A stretch of 64,000 bases of DNA from CAIZGX01 sp044354975 (GTDB taxonomy: Bacteria; Bacteroidota; Bacteroidia; Flavobacteriales_D; Sanyastnellaceae), in contig JBIKZA010000004.1 in assembly GCA_044354975.1 (NCBI GenBank), forward strand, positions 1 to 64,000, given 5' to 3'. Both the position numbers and the translations under genes were made by a program. This document shows positions 1 to 7,188 of the stretch, piece by piece (within the stretch, counting starts at the first letter, position 1; each line of letters opens with the position of its first letter). The notes beneath the pieces are model-generated. The model did not search any database, had not been told where the DNA came from, and saw nothing but the letters and a program-made list of their open reading frames with translations.

Positions 1-39
1 GAATGTGCTTGTTGGTTTTAGTTCCGCTACAATACTCAT
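1..39 (-). CDS. sufD: SufD, first 13 codons (cut by window edge)
   Basis: Reading the minus strand from 39, an ATG opens a frame encoding MSIVAELKPTSTF before the window ends. Its ATG overlaps the stop of sufC as ATGA, the usual sign of translational coupling. In suf operons the gene after sufC is normally sufD, the partner of SufB in the SufBC2D scaffold that builds iron-sulfur clusters. The identity rests on position and operon order, because 13 residues are too few to show the family. Confidence 0.6.
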   Translation of the reverse strand, partial: MSIVAELKPTSTF

Positions 40-791
40 TTTGCTTCTTCCATTTCTTTTAACCAGTCGTATCCTTTCTCTTCAAGCTCTAACGCCAATT
101 CCTTCGTTCCACTTTTTACTATTTTTCCTTTGTACAAGACATGTACGAAGTCTGGAACAATATGATCTAACAATCTTTGGTAGTGGGTAATAATTACAAA
201 AGAACGTTTTCCATCGCGCATGGTGTTCACACCTTCTGACACAATGCGTAACGCGTCAATGTCCAATCCGCTATCGGTTTCGTCGAGAACGCAGAGCGAA
301 GGATTGAGCATCGCCATTTGAAATATTTCATTACGCTTTTTCTCTCCACCACTGAATCCTTCGTTCACTGCGCGATTCGCAAGCTGTCCGTCTAATTCAA
401 CTAACTGAGATTTTTCTTTCACCAATTGCAAGAATTCTTTTGCTGTTAATGCTTCTAATCCTCTATGCTTGCGCACTTCGCCAACTGCTGCTTTCAGAAA
501 GTTCATGTTGCTAACACCTGGAATCTCCACAGGATATTGAAACGCTAAGAAAAGGCCTTCTCTTGCGCGCTCTTCAGCAGCCATGTCTAGTAAATCTTTA
601 CCGTTGAACGTTACAGTCCCATCGGTTACTTCGTAGTCTTCTCTTCCTGCAAGGACAGAGGCAAGAGTACTTTTTCCAGATCCGTTCGGACCCATAATCG
701 CGTGCACTTCTCCTTCACCAATAGTTAATGAAAGTCCTTTTAGGATTTCTTTCTCTTCGATGCGTGCGTGTAAATTTTCAATCTTTAACAT
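36..791 (-). CDS. sufC: SufC, ATPase of the SUF iron-sulfur cluster assembly complex
   Basis: SufC is the cytosolic ABC-type ATPase that drives the SufBC2D scaffold. The 251-residue protein has Walker A GPNGSGKST at about 34-42, a Q-loop at about 85, the SufC-type signature FSGGEKKRNE at about 146-155 and Walker B LCVLDE at about 166-171, followed by TDSGLD. The length is normal for the family. It lies 11 nt downstream of sufB and its stop overlaps the next start, so A-B-C-D look like one minus-strand operon. Identification is secure because the signature continues KKRNE, which separates SufC from ordinary transporter ATPases. Confidence 0.97.
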   Translation of the reverse strand: MLKIENLHARIEEKEILKGLSLTIGEGEVHAIMGPNGSGKSTLASVLAGREDYEVTDGTVTFNGKDLLDMAAEERAREGLFLAFQYPVEIPGVSNMNFLKAAVGEVRKHRGLEALTAKEFLQLVKEKSQLVELDGQLANRAVNEGFSGGEKKRNEIFQMAMLNPSLCVLDETDSGLDIDALRIVSEGVNTMRDGKRSFVIITHYQRLLDHIVPDFVHVLYKGKIVKSGTKELALELEEKGYDWLKEMEEAK

Positions 792-802
792 AATTATCTT
801 TT

Positions 803-2251
803 TTATCCTACGCTTCCTTCCAATGAAATGGCGAGTAATTTTTGTGCTTCAACTGCAAACTCCATAGGGAGTTTATTCAATACATCTTTGGCATAACCAT
901 TCACAATCATGCTTACGGCTTGCTCTTGGTCTAGACCTCGCTGCAAACAATAGAAGATTTGATCTTCACCAATTTTTGAAGTTGTGGCCTCATGCTCCAC
1001 TTTTGCGGTGCTGTTGTTTACTTCAATGTATGGGAAGGTATGTGCGCCGCTGGTGTCGGTCATAAGCAGCGAATCGCATTGAGAAAAGTTTCGCGCATTC
1101 GATGCGTTCTTTCCTATTTGAACCAATCCTCTGTATGAATTCTGACTGTGTCCGGAAGAGATTCCTTTCGAGATAATCGTGCTCTTGGTATTCTTTCCAA
1201 TGTGAATCATTTTCGTTCCGGTATCGGCTTGTTGAAAGTGATTCGTTACAGCAACCGAGTAAAATTCTCCCACGCTGTTATCGCCTTTCAAAACACAGCT
1301 AGGATATTTCCAGGTTATTGCGCTGCCCGTCTCCACTTGGGTCCAAGAAATTTTCGAATTCGCGCCTTCACACATTCCGCGTTTCGTAACGAAGTTGAAT
1401 ATGCCGCCCTTTCCATCTTTATCTCCCGGATACCAGTTTTGAACGGTGCTGTATTTTATTTCAGCATCGCGCATGGCTACCAATTCAACAACTGCAGCGT
1501 GAAGCTGATTTTCGTCGCGTTGCGGAGCTGTACAACCCTCTAAATAACTCACGTAACTTTCTTCGTCTGCAATCAACAAGGTGCGTTCGAACTGACCTGT
1601 TCCTGCTTCGTTAATGCGGAAGTACGTGCTTAACTCCATAGGGCAACGAACGCCTTTCGGAATGTAGCAGAACGACCCGTCTGTGAAAACAGCTGAATTT
1701 AGCGCAGCGTAATAATTATCTGTTCTTGGAATAACACTTCCAAGATATTTTTTTATCAATTCGGGATGCTCTTGAATCGCATCACTAATGCTGCAAAAGA
1801 TGATTCCAAGCTCACCTAATTTTTCTTTGAATGAAGTGGCAACAGATACTGAGTCCATCACGAAATCTACCGCAACGCCACTCAATCGTTTTTGTTCTTC
1901 AATGGAAATACCAAGCTTTTCCATGGTTTTGCGCAGTTCTGGATCCATTTCGTCCAAACTATTCAACACCTTCTTTTGCTTGGGTGCTGCGTAAAACGAG
2001 ATAGCTTGAAGATTTGGTTTTTCATACTTCACATGCGCCCATTCAGGCTCTGTCATTTTCTGAAAAATCGCGAAAGCCTCTAAACGCCAGTCTAGCAGCC
2101 ATTGGGGCTCATTCTTCTTCGACGAGATCAATCGAATGATGTCTTCGTTCAATCCAGCTGGAGCCTTATCTGATTCTATGTCGGTTGTAAATCCGAATTC
2201 GTACTCTTTCGAGGTTACGTTTTCTAACAACTCATCGCCTTCGTAAGCCAT
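803..2251 (-). CDS. sufB: SufB, scaffold subunit of the SUF iron-sulfur assembly complex
   Basis: The 482-residue protein matches SufB throughout: an N-terminal helical part, then the long beta-helix core with YIPKGVRCPMELSTYFRIN and EGCTAPQRDENQLHAAVVEL. The Cys in NARNFSQCDSLL (near residue 391) and the His in AKVEHEATTSKIGEDQ correspond to residues implicated in nascent cluster assembly at the SufB-SufD interface. Length is typical for the Bacteroidota form. It follows the A-type carrier gene by 8 nt and precedes sufC by 11 nt, so the three genes are very likely cotranscribed from the promoter upstream of sufA. Confidence 0.97.
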   Translation of the reverse strand: MAYEGDELLENVTSKEYEFGFTTDIESDKAPAGLNEDIIRLISSKKNEPQWLLDWRLEAFAIFQKMTEPEWAHVKYEKPNLQAISFYAAPKQKKVLNSLDEMDPELRKTMEKLGISIEEQKRLSGVAVDFVMDSVSVATSFKEKLGELGIIFCSISDAIQEHPELIKKYLGSVIPRTDNYYAALNSAVFTDGSFCYIPKGVRCPMELSTYFRINEAGTGQFERTLLIADEESYVSYLEGCTAPQRDENQLHAAVVELVAMRDAEIKYSTVQNWYPGDKDGKGGIFNFVTKRGMCEGANSKISWTQVETGSAITWKYPSCVLKGDNSVGEFYSVAVTNHFQQADTGTKMIHIGKNTKSTIISKGISSGHSQNSYRGLVQIGKNASNARNFSQCDSLLMTDTSGAHTFPYIEVNNSTAKVEHEATTSKIGEDQIFYCLQRGLDQEQAVSMIVNGYAKDVLNKLPMEFAVEAQKLLAISLEGSVG

Positions 2252-2259
2252 ATTCTTGT

Positions 2260-2586
2260 TTAGATTGAAAAGCTTTCACCACAACCGCACGTGCGAGAGG
2301 CATTCGGATTGTTGAATACAAATCCTTTTCCGTTCAAACCGCCTGTGTATTCTAATTCGGTTCCAACCAAGTACAAGAAGCTCTTGCGGTCAACAACCAC
2401 GGTCACTCCATTGTCTTCAAAGGTCTGATCACCGTCTTTCATTTCAGTATCGAATTCCAGCTTGTACATCAATCCGCTACATCCGCCACCGTCAACACCC
2501 ACACGCACGAATGCATGTGCCGGATGACCTTCATCTGCGATAAGCTTGGCCACTTGGGCTTTTGCACTTTCTGTAATTTTTATCAT
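2260..2586 (-). CDS. sufA: A-type iron-sulfur carrier (HesB/IscA/SufA family)
   Basis: A 108-residue A-type carrier that receives Fe-S clusters from SufBCD and hands them to apoproteins. The three conserved cysteines are present: one in GGGCSGLMYKLEF (about residue 36) and two in the C-terminal TCGCGESF (about 100 and 102). The frame stays open another 30 codons upstream, but those residues are not family-like. The ATG of MIKITESAKAQ gives the normal length and is preceded by AGGA, so I start there. It heads the suf operon. Sequence alone cannot separate SufA from ErpA; the operon position favours the SUF carrier. Confidence 0.93.
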   Translation of the reverse strand: MIKITESAKAQVAKLIADEGHPAHAFVRVGVDGGGCSGLMYKLEFDTEMKDGDQTFEDNGVTVVVDRKSFLYLVGTELEYTGGLNGKGFVFNNPNASRTCGCGESFSI

Positions 2587-2599
2587 ATTCCTAAGTTTA

Positions 2600-2630
2600 A
2601 CAACAATACGTTCAACTTGTTTCACCAAAA
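2600..2630 (-). promoter_or_regulatory. Candidate promoter of the suf operon
   Basis: On the minus strand TTTTGG (2630-2625) is followed 16 nt later by TATTGTTGT (2608-2600), close to the Bacteroidota pattern TTTG, 17-23 nt, TAnnTTTG. The predicted transcript would have a leader of roughly 5-15 nt before the sufA ATG. Confidence 0.5.
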
Positions 2631-2723
2631 TCGACCTATTTAGAAAAAATCTAAATAGAAGCCGTTCGGGCTGCAAAAGTAGTGCATTTAGGGGAGTTGA
2701 TGCAAATGATTTTTGGGAAAAAT

Positions 2724-2979
2724 ACGGCAGAGCCGTTTACCTTCTTCGAAGGATGACGCTACGCGATGACCACTTTGTGGATGACGCTACGCGATGACCG
2801 TCCCGGATGACCACTTTGTGGATGACGCTACGCGATGACCGTTCCGGATGAGGCTCCGCGAAGCGGTCATCCAGCTTGCTGGTCATCCTTCGAAGAAGGT
2901 CATCACTCGCAGAGTGTCATCACAAAGTGTCATCCGGAACGGTCATCACAACTCCGTTGTGTCATCACAAAGTGTCATC
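2724..2979. repeat. Minihairpin array, ATGA/TCAT dialect, with central polarity switch
   Basis: This array fills most of the 414-nt gap between sufA and the next plus-strand gene. It parses into small inverted repeats such as CGCTACGCG, CCACTTTGTGG, CCTTCGAAGAAGG and CACAACTCCGTTGTG, each followed by the same 4-nt separator. The separator reads ATGA up to 2851 and TCAT from 2867 on, so the array turns around near the unit CCGCGAAGCGG (2856-2866). About eighteen units are visible. Nearly all have a 3-nt loop, mostly GNA or AAA on the strand where the separator reads TCAT. Stem sequences differ from unit to unit but remain self-complementary. Open frames crossing it are chance. The rest of the gap holds the two divergent promoters and nothing else that I can recognise. 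Confidence 0.9.
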
Positions 2980-2988
2980 CCCCTGTTG

Positions 2989-2997
2989 TATTATTGC
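2989..2997 (+). promoter_or_regulatory. -7 box 3 nt before the start codon
   Basis: TATTATTGC fits TAnnTTTG with one mismatch and ends 3 nt before the ATG at 3001. It lies 9 nt after the hairpin array, so any -33 element falls inside the array. Confidence 0.4.
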
Positions 2998-3000
2998 ATC

Positions 3001-3855
3001 ATGAGAATTACCGTCTTTACAATTCTGTTTCTTTTTGCTGCCGTTGGTTTCGGGCAACGGAGAACGACGTTGAAAACGCTTTTCTATGAGCGTACTTCTT
3101 ATTTGCCGAATGGACTAATTGTTTCCATTGGCCCAACTGTCGCTTACGGTAAGCGCTGGAATGCGATTGATACAATCTCCTCTCCCGTCTATAGTGCAGG
3201 GACATACAAGGCTAGACCGCGCATTGGATGGACAGCAGATATTGGGAAGTATTGGGTAACGGACAAGCTATTTTTGTTGAACAGATTCGATTTGAATGTT
3301 CATTACGTTCGATTCAATGGGTCTGAAAAGTTCAATGGTGAAGATGTGTTCGGACAGACGATTGAAGAGAAACGAATCTTTCATGAAAATAGATTTGGAC
3401 TCACATTTTCAACCAGTAATATTTATCCATTCGGAAAAGGAAAATGGATTCAAAATGAATTGGGTGTCTTTACAGACTATGCTTACAAACGTTCAACTTC
3501 TGGAGAATACTTCGCATTACCAAGAGCCTATTCTGAAAAGATTCGTTCTCAAGTTTATTACGGCTTAGGATACGGAATGTCCATAAACGACGGGCTTTAT
3601 GCCACTTTTGAAGTGGAGGTGCCTGTCCTACAATTATTCCCGAATACCTTAGACGACATTCGTATGGACTATTTCCATTCACACTATTGCCCCATCGTTT
3701 TCAAAGCATCTTTACTTTTCGCCAAACACAAACCCGATCGCACCTGCGACGACGTGAACAAAGGTCCGAGCGATGTAAGCTCCGACAAACCTGGCAAACA
3801 CGACGGCGGCGATCTTTTCGGTCCGGATATTAAGAAGAAAAGGAAAAGAAAATAA
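3001..3855 (+). CDS. Secreted or outer-membrane protein of unknown function
   Basis: The 284-residue protein begins with a clear signal peptide (MRITVFTILFLFAAVGFGQ). The rest alternates hydrophobic and polar residues with many aromatic positions, as in outer-membrane beta-barrels (RFDLNVHYVRFNG, FGLTFSTSNIYPFG, QVYYGLGYGMSIN). The C-terminus is polar and ends in a lysine/arginine run, which is odd for a barrel that should end in an aromatic. The frame is open further upstream but only through the repeat array, so I start at 3001 where the signal peptide begins and a -7-like box lies just upstream. I do not recognise the family. Confidence 0.75.
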   Translation: MRITVFTILFLFAAVGFGQRRTTLKTLFYERTSYLPNGLIVSIGPTVAYGKRWNAIDTISSPVYSAGTYKARPRIGWTADIGKYWVTDKLFLLNRFDLNVHYVRFNGSEKFNGEDVFGQTIEEKRIFHENRFGLTFSTSNIYPFGKGKWIQNELGVFTDYAYKRSTSGEYFALPRAYSEKIRSQVYYGLGYGMSINDGLYATFEVEVPVLQLFPNTLDDIRMDYFHSHYCPIVFKASLLFAKHKPDRTCDDVNKGPSDVSSDKPGKHDGGDLFGPDIKKKRKRK

Positions 3856-3864
3856 TCTGACCCT

Positions 3865-3957
3865 CCGCGAAGCGGTCATCGCGGAGCGTCATCCGGCACG
3901 GTCATCGCGGAGCGTCATCCGCGAAGCGGTCATCACGAAGTGTCATCGCCGAAGGCG
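3865..3957. repeat. Minihairpin array, TCAT dialect, seven perfect units
   Basis: The cleanest array in the window: seven units and six TCAT separators account for all 93 nt. In order the units are CCGCGAAGCGG, CGCGGAGCG, CCGGCACGG, CGCGGAGCG, CCGCGAAGCGG, CACGAAGTG and CGCCGAAGGCG. Every unit is a perfect 3-4 bp stem with a GNA triloop (GAA, GGA, GCA, GGA, GAA, GAA, GAA). Two units contain GCGAAGC, the heptamer known from DNA biophysics as an extraordinarily stable mini-hairpin. It begins 10 nt after one stop codon and ends 18 nt before the next -7 box. Confidence 0.95.
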
Positions 3958-3974
3958 TATACACCAAAGTGTCT

Positions 3975-3983
3975 TACATTTGC
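3975..3983 (+). promoter_or_regulatory. -7 box 4 nt before a GTG start
   Basis: TACATTTGC is a perfect TAnnTTTG-type box. It ends 4 nt before the GTG at 3988 that gives the polyprenyl synthase its family-like N-terminus. Initiation is expected at or next to the start codon. Confidence 0.55.
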
Positions 3984-3987
3984 CTCC

Positions 3988-4962
3988 GTGTCTGCACTAT
4001 CCCAAATACAAGCGCCTGTTGAAGGCGAAATGAATGCATTTGAATCGTTCTTCAAAGAACAGATGAAAAGCGAACATCGCTTGTTGGATAAGGTTACCAA
4101 TTACATTGTGAAAAGAAAAGGGAAGCAAATGCGTCCTCTTTTTGTCTTTCTTTCAGCGAAGCTTTTTCAAAAACCAGAGGAGCCAACTTTCGTGGCAGCG
4201 ACTATGATTGAATTGTTGCATACCGCAACTTTGGTGCACGACGATGTGGTAGATGATGCGCAAATGCGTCGCGGATTCTTTAGCATTAATGCGCTGTGGA
4301 AGAATAAAATTGCTGTGTTGGTTGGAGACTATTTGTTGTCGCAAGGACTTTCGCTTAGTGTGAAAACCAATCAATTTCGACTGTTGGGAATCATGAGCAA
4401 AGCGGTGAGAGATATGGCAGAGGGGGAATTGCTTCAACAAGAAAAATCAAGAAAATTAGATATTACGGAGGAAGTCTATTACGACATCATTCGTCAAAAA
4501 ACAGCTTCGCTTATTTCCGCTTGTTGCGAAAGTGGCGCAGCCTCAACATCTGCTACAGATGAGCAAGTGAAGCAGCTGGCGTTGTTCGGAGAATATGTTG
4601 GAATGGCCTTTCAGATCAAAGACGATTTGTTCGATTACGGAACAACAGATGCCATTGGAAAGCCTGTGGGGATTGACATTCAAGAACGTAAGCTTACCCT
4701 TCCGCTTATTTATGTATTGGGAAAAGTAGATCGCGATACCGCAAAGAAATTGATTCGTACCGTGCGAAAATTCAATACCGATAAAATGAAAGTGGAAGAG
4801 CTTATGGCTCAAGTGGTGCAGTTGGGTGGAATCAAATACGCGACGGAAAAGATGTATGAATTCCGCGACAAGGCATTGGATATTTTGAATCAATTCGAAG
4901 ATTCTCCTACCCGCGAATCCCTCAAATTACTGGTGAATTACACCATTGAACGTAAAAAATAA
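3988..4962 (+). CDS. Long-chain polyprenyl diphosphate synthase
   Basis: A trans-prenyltransferase that condenses isopentenyl diphosphate onto allylic diphosphates, giving the side chain of menaquinone or a related long polyprenol. Both Asp-rich motifs are present: DDVVDD (about 85-90) and DDLFD (about 212-216), together with GKQMRP. The frame is open from 3940, but that part runs through a hairpin array. Starting at the GTG 3988 gives MSALSQIQAPVEGEMNAFE, which resembles the usual N-terminus, and 324 residues, a normal length. Chain length cannot be read from sequence; IspB/HepT-type is the likely class. Confidence 0.9.
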   Translation: MSALSQIQAPVEGEMNAFESFFKEQMKSEHRLLDKVTNYIVKRKGKQMRPLFVFLSAKLFQKPEEPTFVAATMIELLHTATLVHDDVVDDAQMRRGFFSINALWKNKIAVLVGDYLLSQGLSLSVKTNQFRLLGIMSKAVRDMAEGELLQQEKSRKLDITEEVYYDIIRQKTASLISACCESGAASTSATDEQVKQLALFGEYVGMAFQIKDDLFDYGTTDAIGKPVGIDIQERKLTLPLIYVLGKVDRDTAKKLIRTVRKFNTDKMKVEELMAQVVQLGGIKYATEKMYEFRDKALDILNQFEDSPTRESLKLLVNYTIERKK

Positions 4963-4966
4963 TTCC

Positions 4967-5392
4967 ATGAAAAAAGCAATCTGGATACTCACCTTTTTTG
5001 TTCTTGCCTTTGCTTCGTGCACGCCTTCTTTGGACGATGCCGATGCACGAGAAATAAAAACTACCGAAGAAGGCATGCGTATTGTAGGATATTTCGAAAA
5101 GGGAACGGACAATAAAATTGGAGAACGCGCATTTTATCCAAACAGTGAGCAGTGCTACATTGAAATGCGCATGAAAGAAACGAAGCGTCATGGAGAATGT
5201 TATACATTTTACCAAAACGGTAACAGATGGAGCATGAATACCTATGACAATGGGGTGTTAGAAGGCGACTACAAAACGTGGTATGAAAACGGAAAACTAT
5301 ATGTTGAAGGAAAATACGAAAATGGAAAAGAAGTCGGTGAGTGGATTTTCTACAACGAAGACGGAACCGAAAAGGAACGCAAGAAGTATTAA
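4967..5392 (+). CDS. Lipoprotein with MORN/YwqK-type repeats
   Basis: The 141-residue protein starts with a lipoprotein signal (MKKAIWILTFFVLAFASC, lipobox AFASC), so it is probably anchored to a membrane. The C-terminal half carries three short repeats of the MORN_2/YwqK kind: GECYTFYQNGNRW, GDYKTWYENGKLY and GEWIFYNEDGTEK. Such repeats are common in Bacteroidota lipoproteins of unknown role. Although the family is often labelled an antitoxin, nothing here suggests a toxin partner. It begins 4 nt after the polyprenyl synthase and its 3' end overlaps the next gene's preferred start in another frame. Confidence 0.8.
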   Translation: MKKAIWILTFFVLAFASCTPSLDDADAREIKTTEEGMRIVGYFEKGTDNKIGERAFYPNSEQCYIEMRMKETKRHGECYTFYQNGNRWSMNTYDNGVLEGDYKTWYENGKLYVEGKYENGKEVGEWIFYNEDGTEKERKKY

Positions 5393-6245
5393 ACACTTCC
5401 TCATTCCCATTCTCGTACTCCTACTCATTCTTCCCCCTTTCTCAGCTTCCTTCGCCCAAACCCCAGAGGCCTACATCCAAAAATACTCTTCCATTGCCCA
5501 AGAGGAAATGCGGAAATATGGCATTCCTGCAAGCATCACCTTAGCACAAGGAATTCTAGAAAGCGGCAGTGGTAAATCGAAGCTAGCGGCTGAAGCCAAC
5601 AATCATTTCGGAATTAAATGTCACGACACCTGGAACGGTGCCACTATGCATTTAGATGACGACGCGCCCAATGAGTGTTTCCGCAAGTACAAGTCTGTCG
5701 AGCAGTCCTTCCAAGATCATAGCGTCTTCCTGAAGAAACCACGGTACGAGGAGTTATTCTTGCTTGAAATCACTGACTACAAAGGATGGGCGCAAGGCCT
5801 GAAGAAATGCGGTTACGCAACAAGCTCAACGTATGCGAAGAGTCTCATTGATTTAATTGAAAAATACGAACTCACTCAATTCGACACCGAACAAAAACCG
5901 AATGAACATTCGGCTATCGTGAATATTTCAAACAATCGAATCAAATACGTTTCTGCAAAGAAGAAAGAAACGCTCAAAGAACTTGCAGAGCGCACCGGAA
6001 TCTCAGAACATTTATTGTCGAAATACAACGATTTAGAAGACGGACATGTTTTCCAAGAAAAGGAAATAGTCTACCTACAACCCAAGCGATTTAAGGGAAG
6101 CGTGAAGGAATACAAGGTAAAACGCGGAGAAAACATTCGCGATATCTCCCAGCAATACGGTATTCGCATTCGCAGTATTGAACGCAAGAACAAACTCGAA
6201 CACGGTGCCGAACTGAAGACCGGAACTGTTTTAAAGTTGAGGTAG
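5322..6245 (+). CDS. Exported N-acetylglucosaminidase (GH73-type) with C-terminal LysM domains
   Basis: A peptidoglycan hydrolase cutting the glycan strand. After a signal peptide (LIPILVLLLILPPFSASFAQ) comes the glucosaminidase domain, with the catalytic Glu in LAQGILESGSGKSKLA (about residue 80) and NNHFGIKCH. Two LysM-like modules follow (about 208-252 and 262-306), the second beginning EYKVKRGENIRDISQQYG. The start is uncertain. ATG 5322 lies inside the preceding gene in another frame and gives a long basic n-region. An ATG at 5283 is also in frame, and ATT 5388, which overlaps the preceding stop region, would give a compact signal peptide. Confidence 0.85.
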   Translation: MEKKSVSGFSTTKTEPKRNARSIKHFLIPILVLLLILPPFSASFAQTPEAYIQKYSSIAQEEMRKYGIPASITLAQGILESGSGKSKLAAEANNHFGIKCHDTWNGATMHLDDDAPNECFRKYKSVEQSFQDHSVFLKKPRYEELFLLEITDYKGWAQGLKKCGYATSSTYAKSLIDLIEKYELTQFDTEQKPNEHSAIVNISNNRIKYVSAKKKETLKELAERTGISEHLLSKYNDLEDGHVFQEKEIVYLQPKRFKGSVKEYKVKRGENIRDISQQYGIRIRSIERKNKLEHGAELKTGTVLKLR

Positions 6246-6246
6246 A

Positions 6247-7188
6247 CTATAAGATCATTTTGAGCACCGCCTCGGGAGAAATCTCGAGGCTTTCTTTTTG
6301 CTCCGAATTTCCATCCTCCAAATAACTTGCGTTAATGCCCAATGGCTTCCATCTTCCCGGATGCATAGGACGTTTCGAAGGATACAATCCAATAGCGTGA
6401 ATGCCAACAGCAGAAGCGATATGCAACGGTCCTGTGCTCGCAGCAACCAACGTGTCGCAAGTTGAAATAAAGCCGATTAATTGTGGAAGAGAAAGCTTTC
6501 CGGTTAAGTCTGTAATGTGCGAATCGAATTGAAAATCTTCTCGAATTCGAACTCCTTCTTCTTCCGTTCCAGTAATATATATGTTAAATTCTGAAGCGGG
6601 AAGAAGTGATGCTAATGTTTGATATTGCTTCAACGACCAGTTCAACGCACTGCCCTTGCTTAACATATGAAACACAACCGAACGTTTATTCGGTTCGAGT
6701 TGAATGGGTCTTTCCACTTGGGGTTTCAGAATATGCCACTCACGAATTTCTTCGAGGCTCGGAATGTCATTTACACCGAACGGAAGTAACAAATGAAAGT
6801 TCAATTGAGATTCATGCAAGTCTGAATTCTTTCTGGAAAAGAAAACACGGTCATTCGCGAATTTCCAAGACGCTATTCTGCTTCCAGTTGCAATGCGTTT
6901 TTTCACACCTTGAGCCTTCACCCATTGCATGACTTCCGCATCTGGAAAGGCGAAGACGCAGGCTTCTACGTTCAATGAAGTTTCTGCACGCATATCGAAA
7001 TTCACGAATTCATCTACAAACGGACAAGCCTCTACAATGGCCTGCGTATAGCTTCTTCCAATGAACGTGATGCGTGTATGCGGAGAATGTTTTTTAATGA
7101 AACCACACAACGGCAACGTCACAATTACATCGCCAATGCTGTCTGTGCGCGATATAGCTATGCTACTTGGAAAGGCGAGTGTGCTCAT
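6247..7188 (-). CDS. Glycosyltransferase family 9 (heptosyltransferase-like)
   Basis: The 313-residue protein resembles ADP-heptose:LPS heptosyltransferases: an N-terminal ISRTDSIGDVIVTLPLCGFIK segment, and a C-terminal nucleotide-sugar site with DLTGKLSLPQLIGFISTCD followed by STGPLHIASAVG and LYPSKRPMHPGRW. It acts on the cytoplasmic face of the inner membrane in lipopolysaccharide core synthesis. The start overlaps the end of the GT2 gene by 26 bp, so the two are translationally coupled. The acceptor sugar cannot be told from sequence; the pairing with a WaaE-like GT2 fits LPS core assembly. Confidence 0.88.
   Translation of the reverse strand: MSTLAFPSSIAISRTDSIGDVIVTLPLCGFIKKHSPHTRITFIGRSYTQAIVEACPFVDEFVNFDMRAETSLNVEACVFAFPDAEVMQWVKAQGVKKRIATGSRIASWKFANDRVFFSRKNSDLHESQLNFHLLLPFGVNDIPSLEEIREWHILKPQVERPIQLEPNKRSVVFHMLSKGSALNWSLKQYQTLASLLPASEFNIYITGTEEEGVRIREDFQFDSHITDLTGKLSLPQLIGFISTCDTLVAASTGPLHIASAVGIHAIGLYPSKRPMHPGRWKPLGINASYLEDGNSEQKESLEISPEAVLKMIL

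Noticed and set aside
2848..3000. N-terminal extension of the secreted protein at 3001 through the array
   Set aside because: The extension is translated repeat. The signal peptide begins at the ATG at 3001, with a -7-like box just upstream.
4946..5392. Antitoxin label for the MORN/YwqK-type lipoprotein
   Set aside because: The family name is historical. The protein has a lipobox and there is no toxin-like neighbour.
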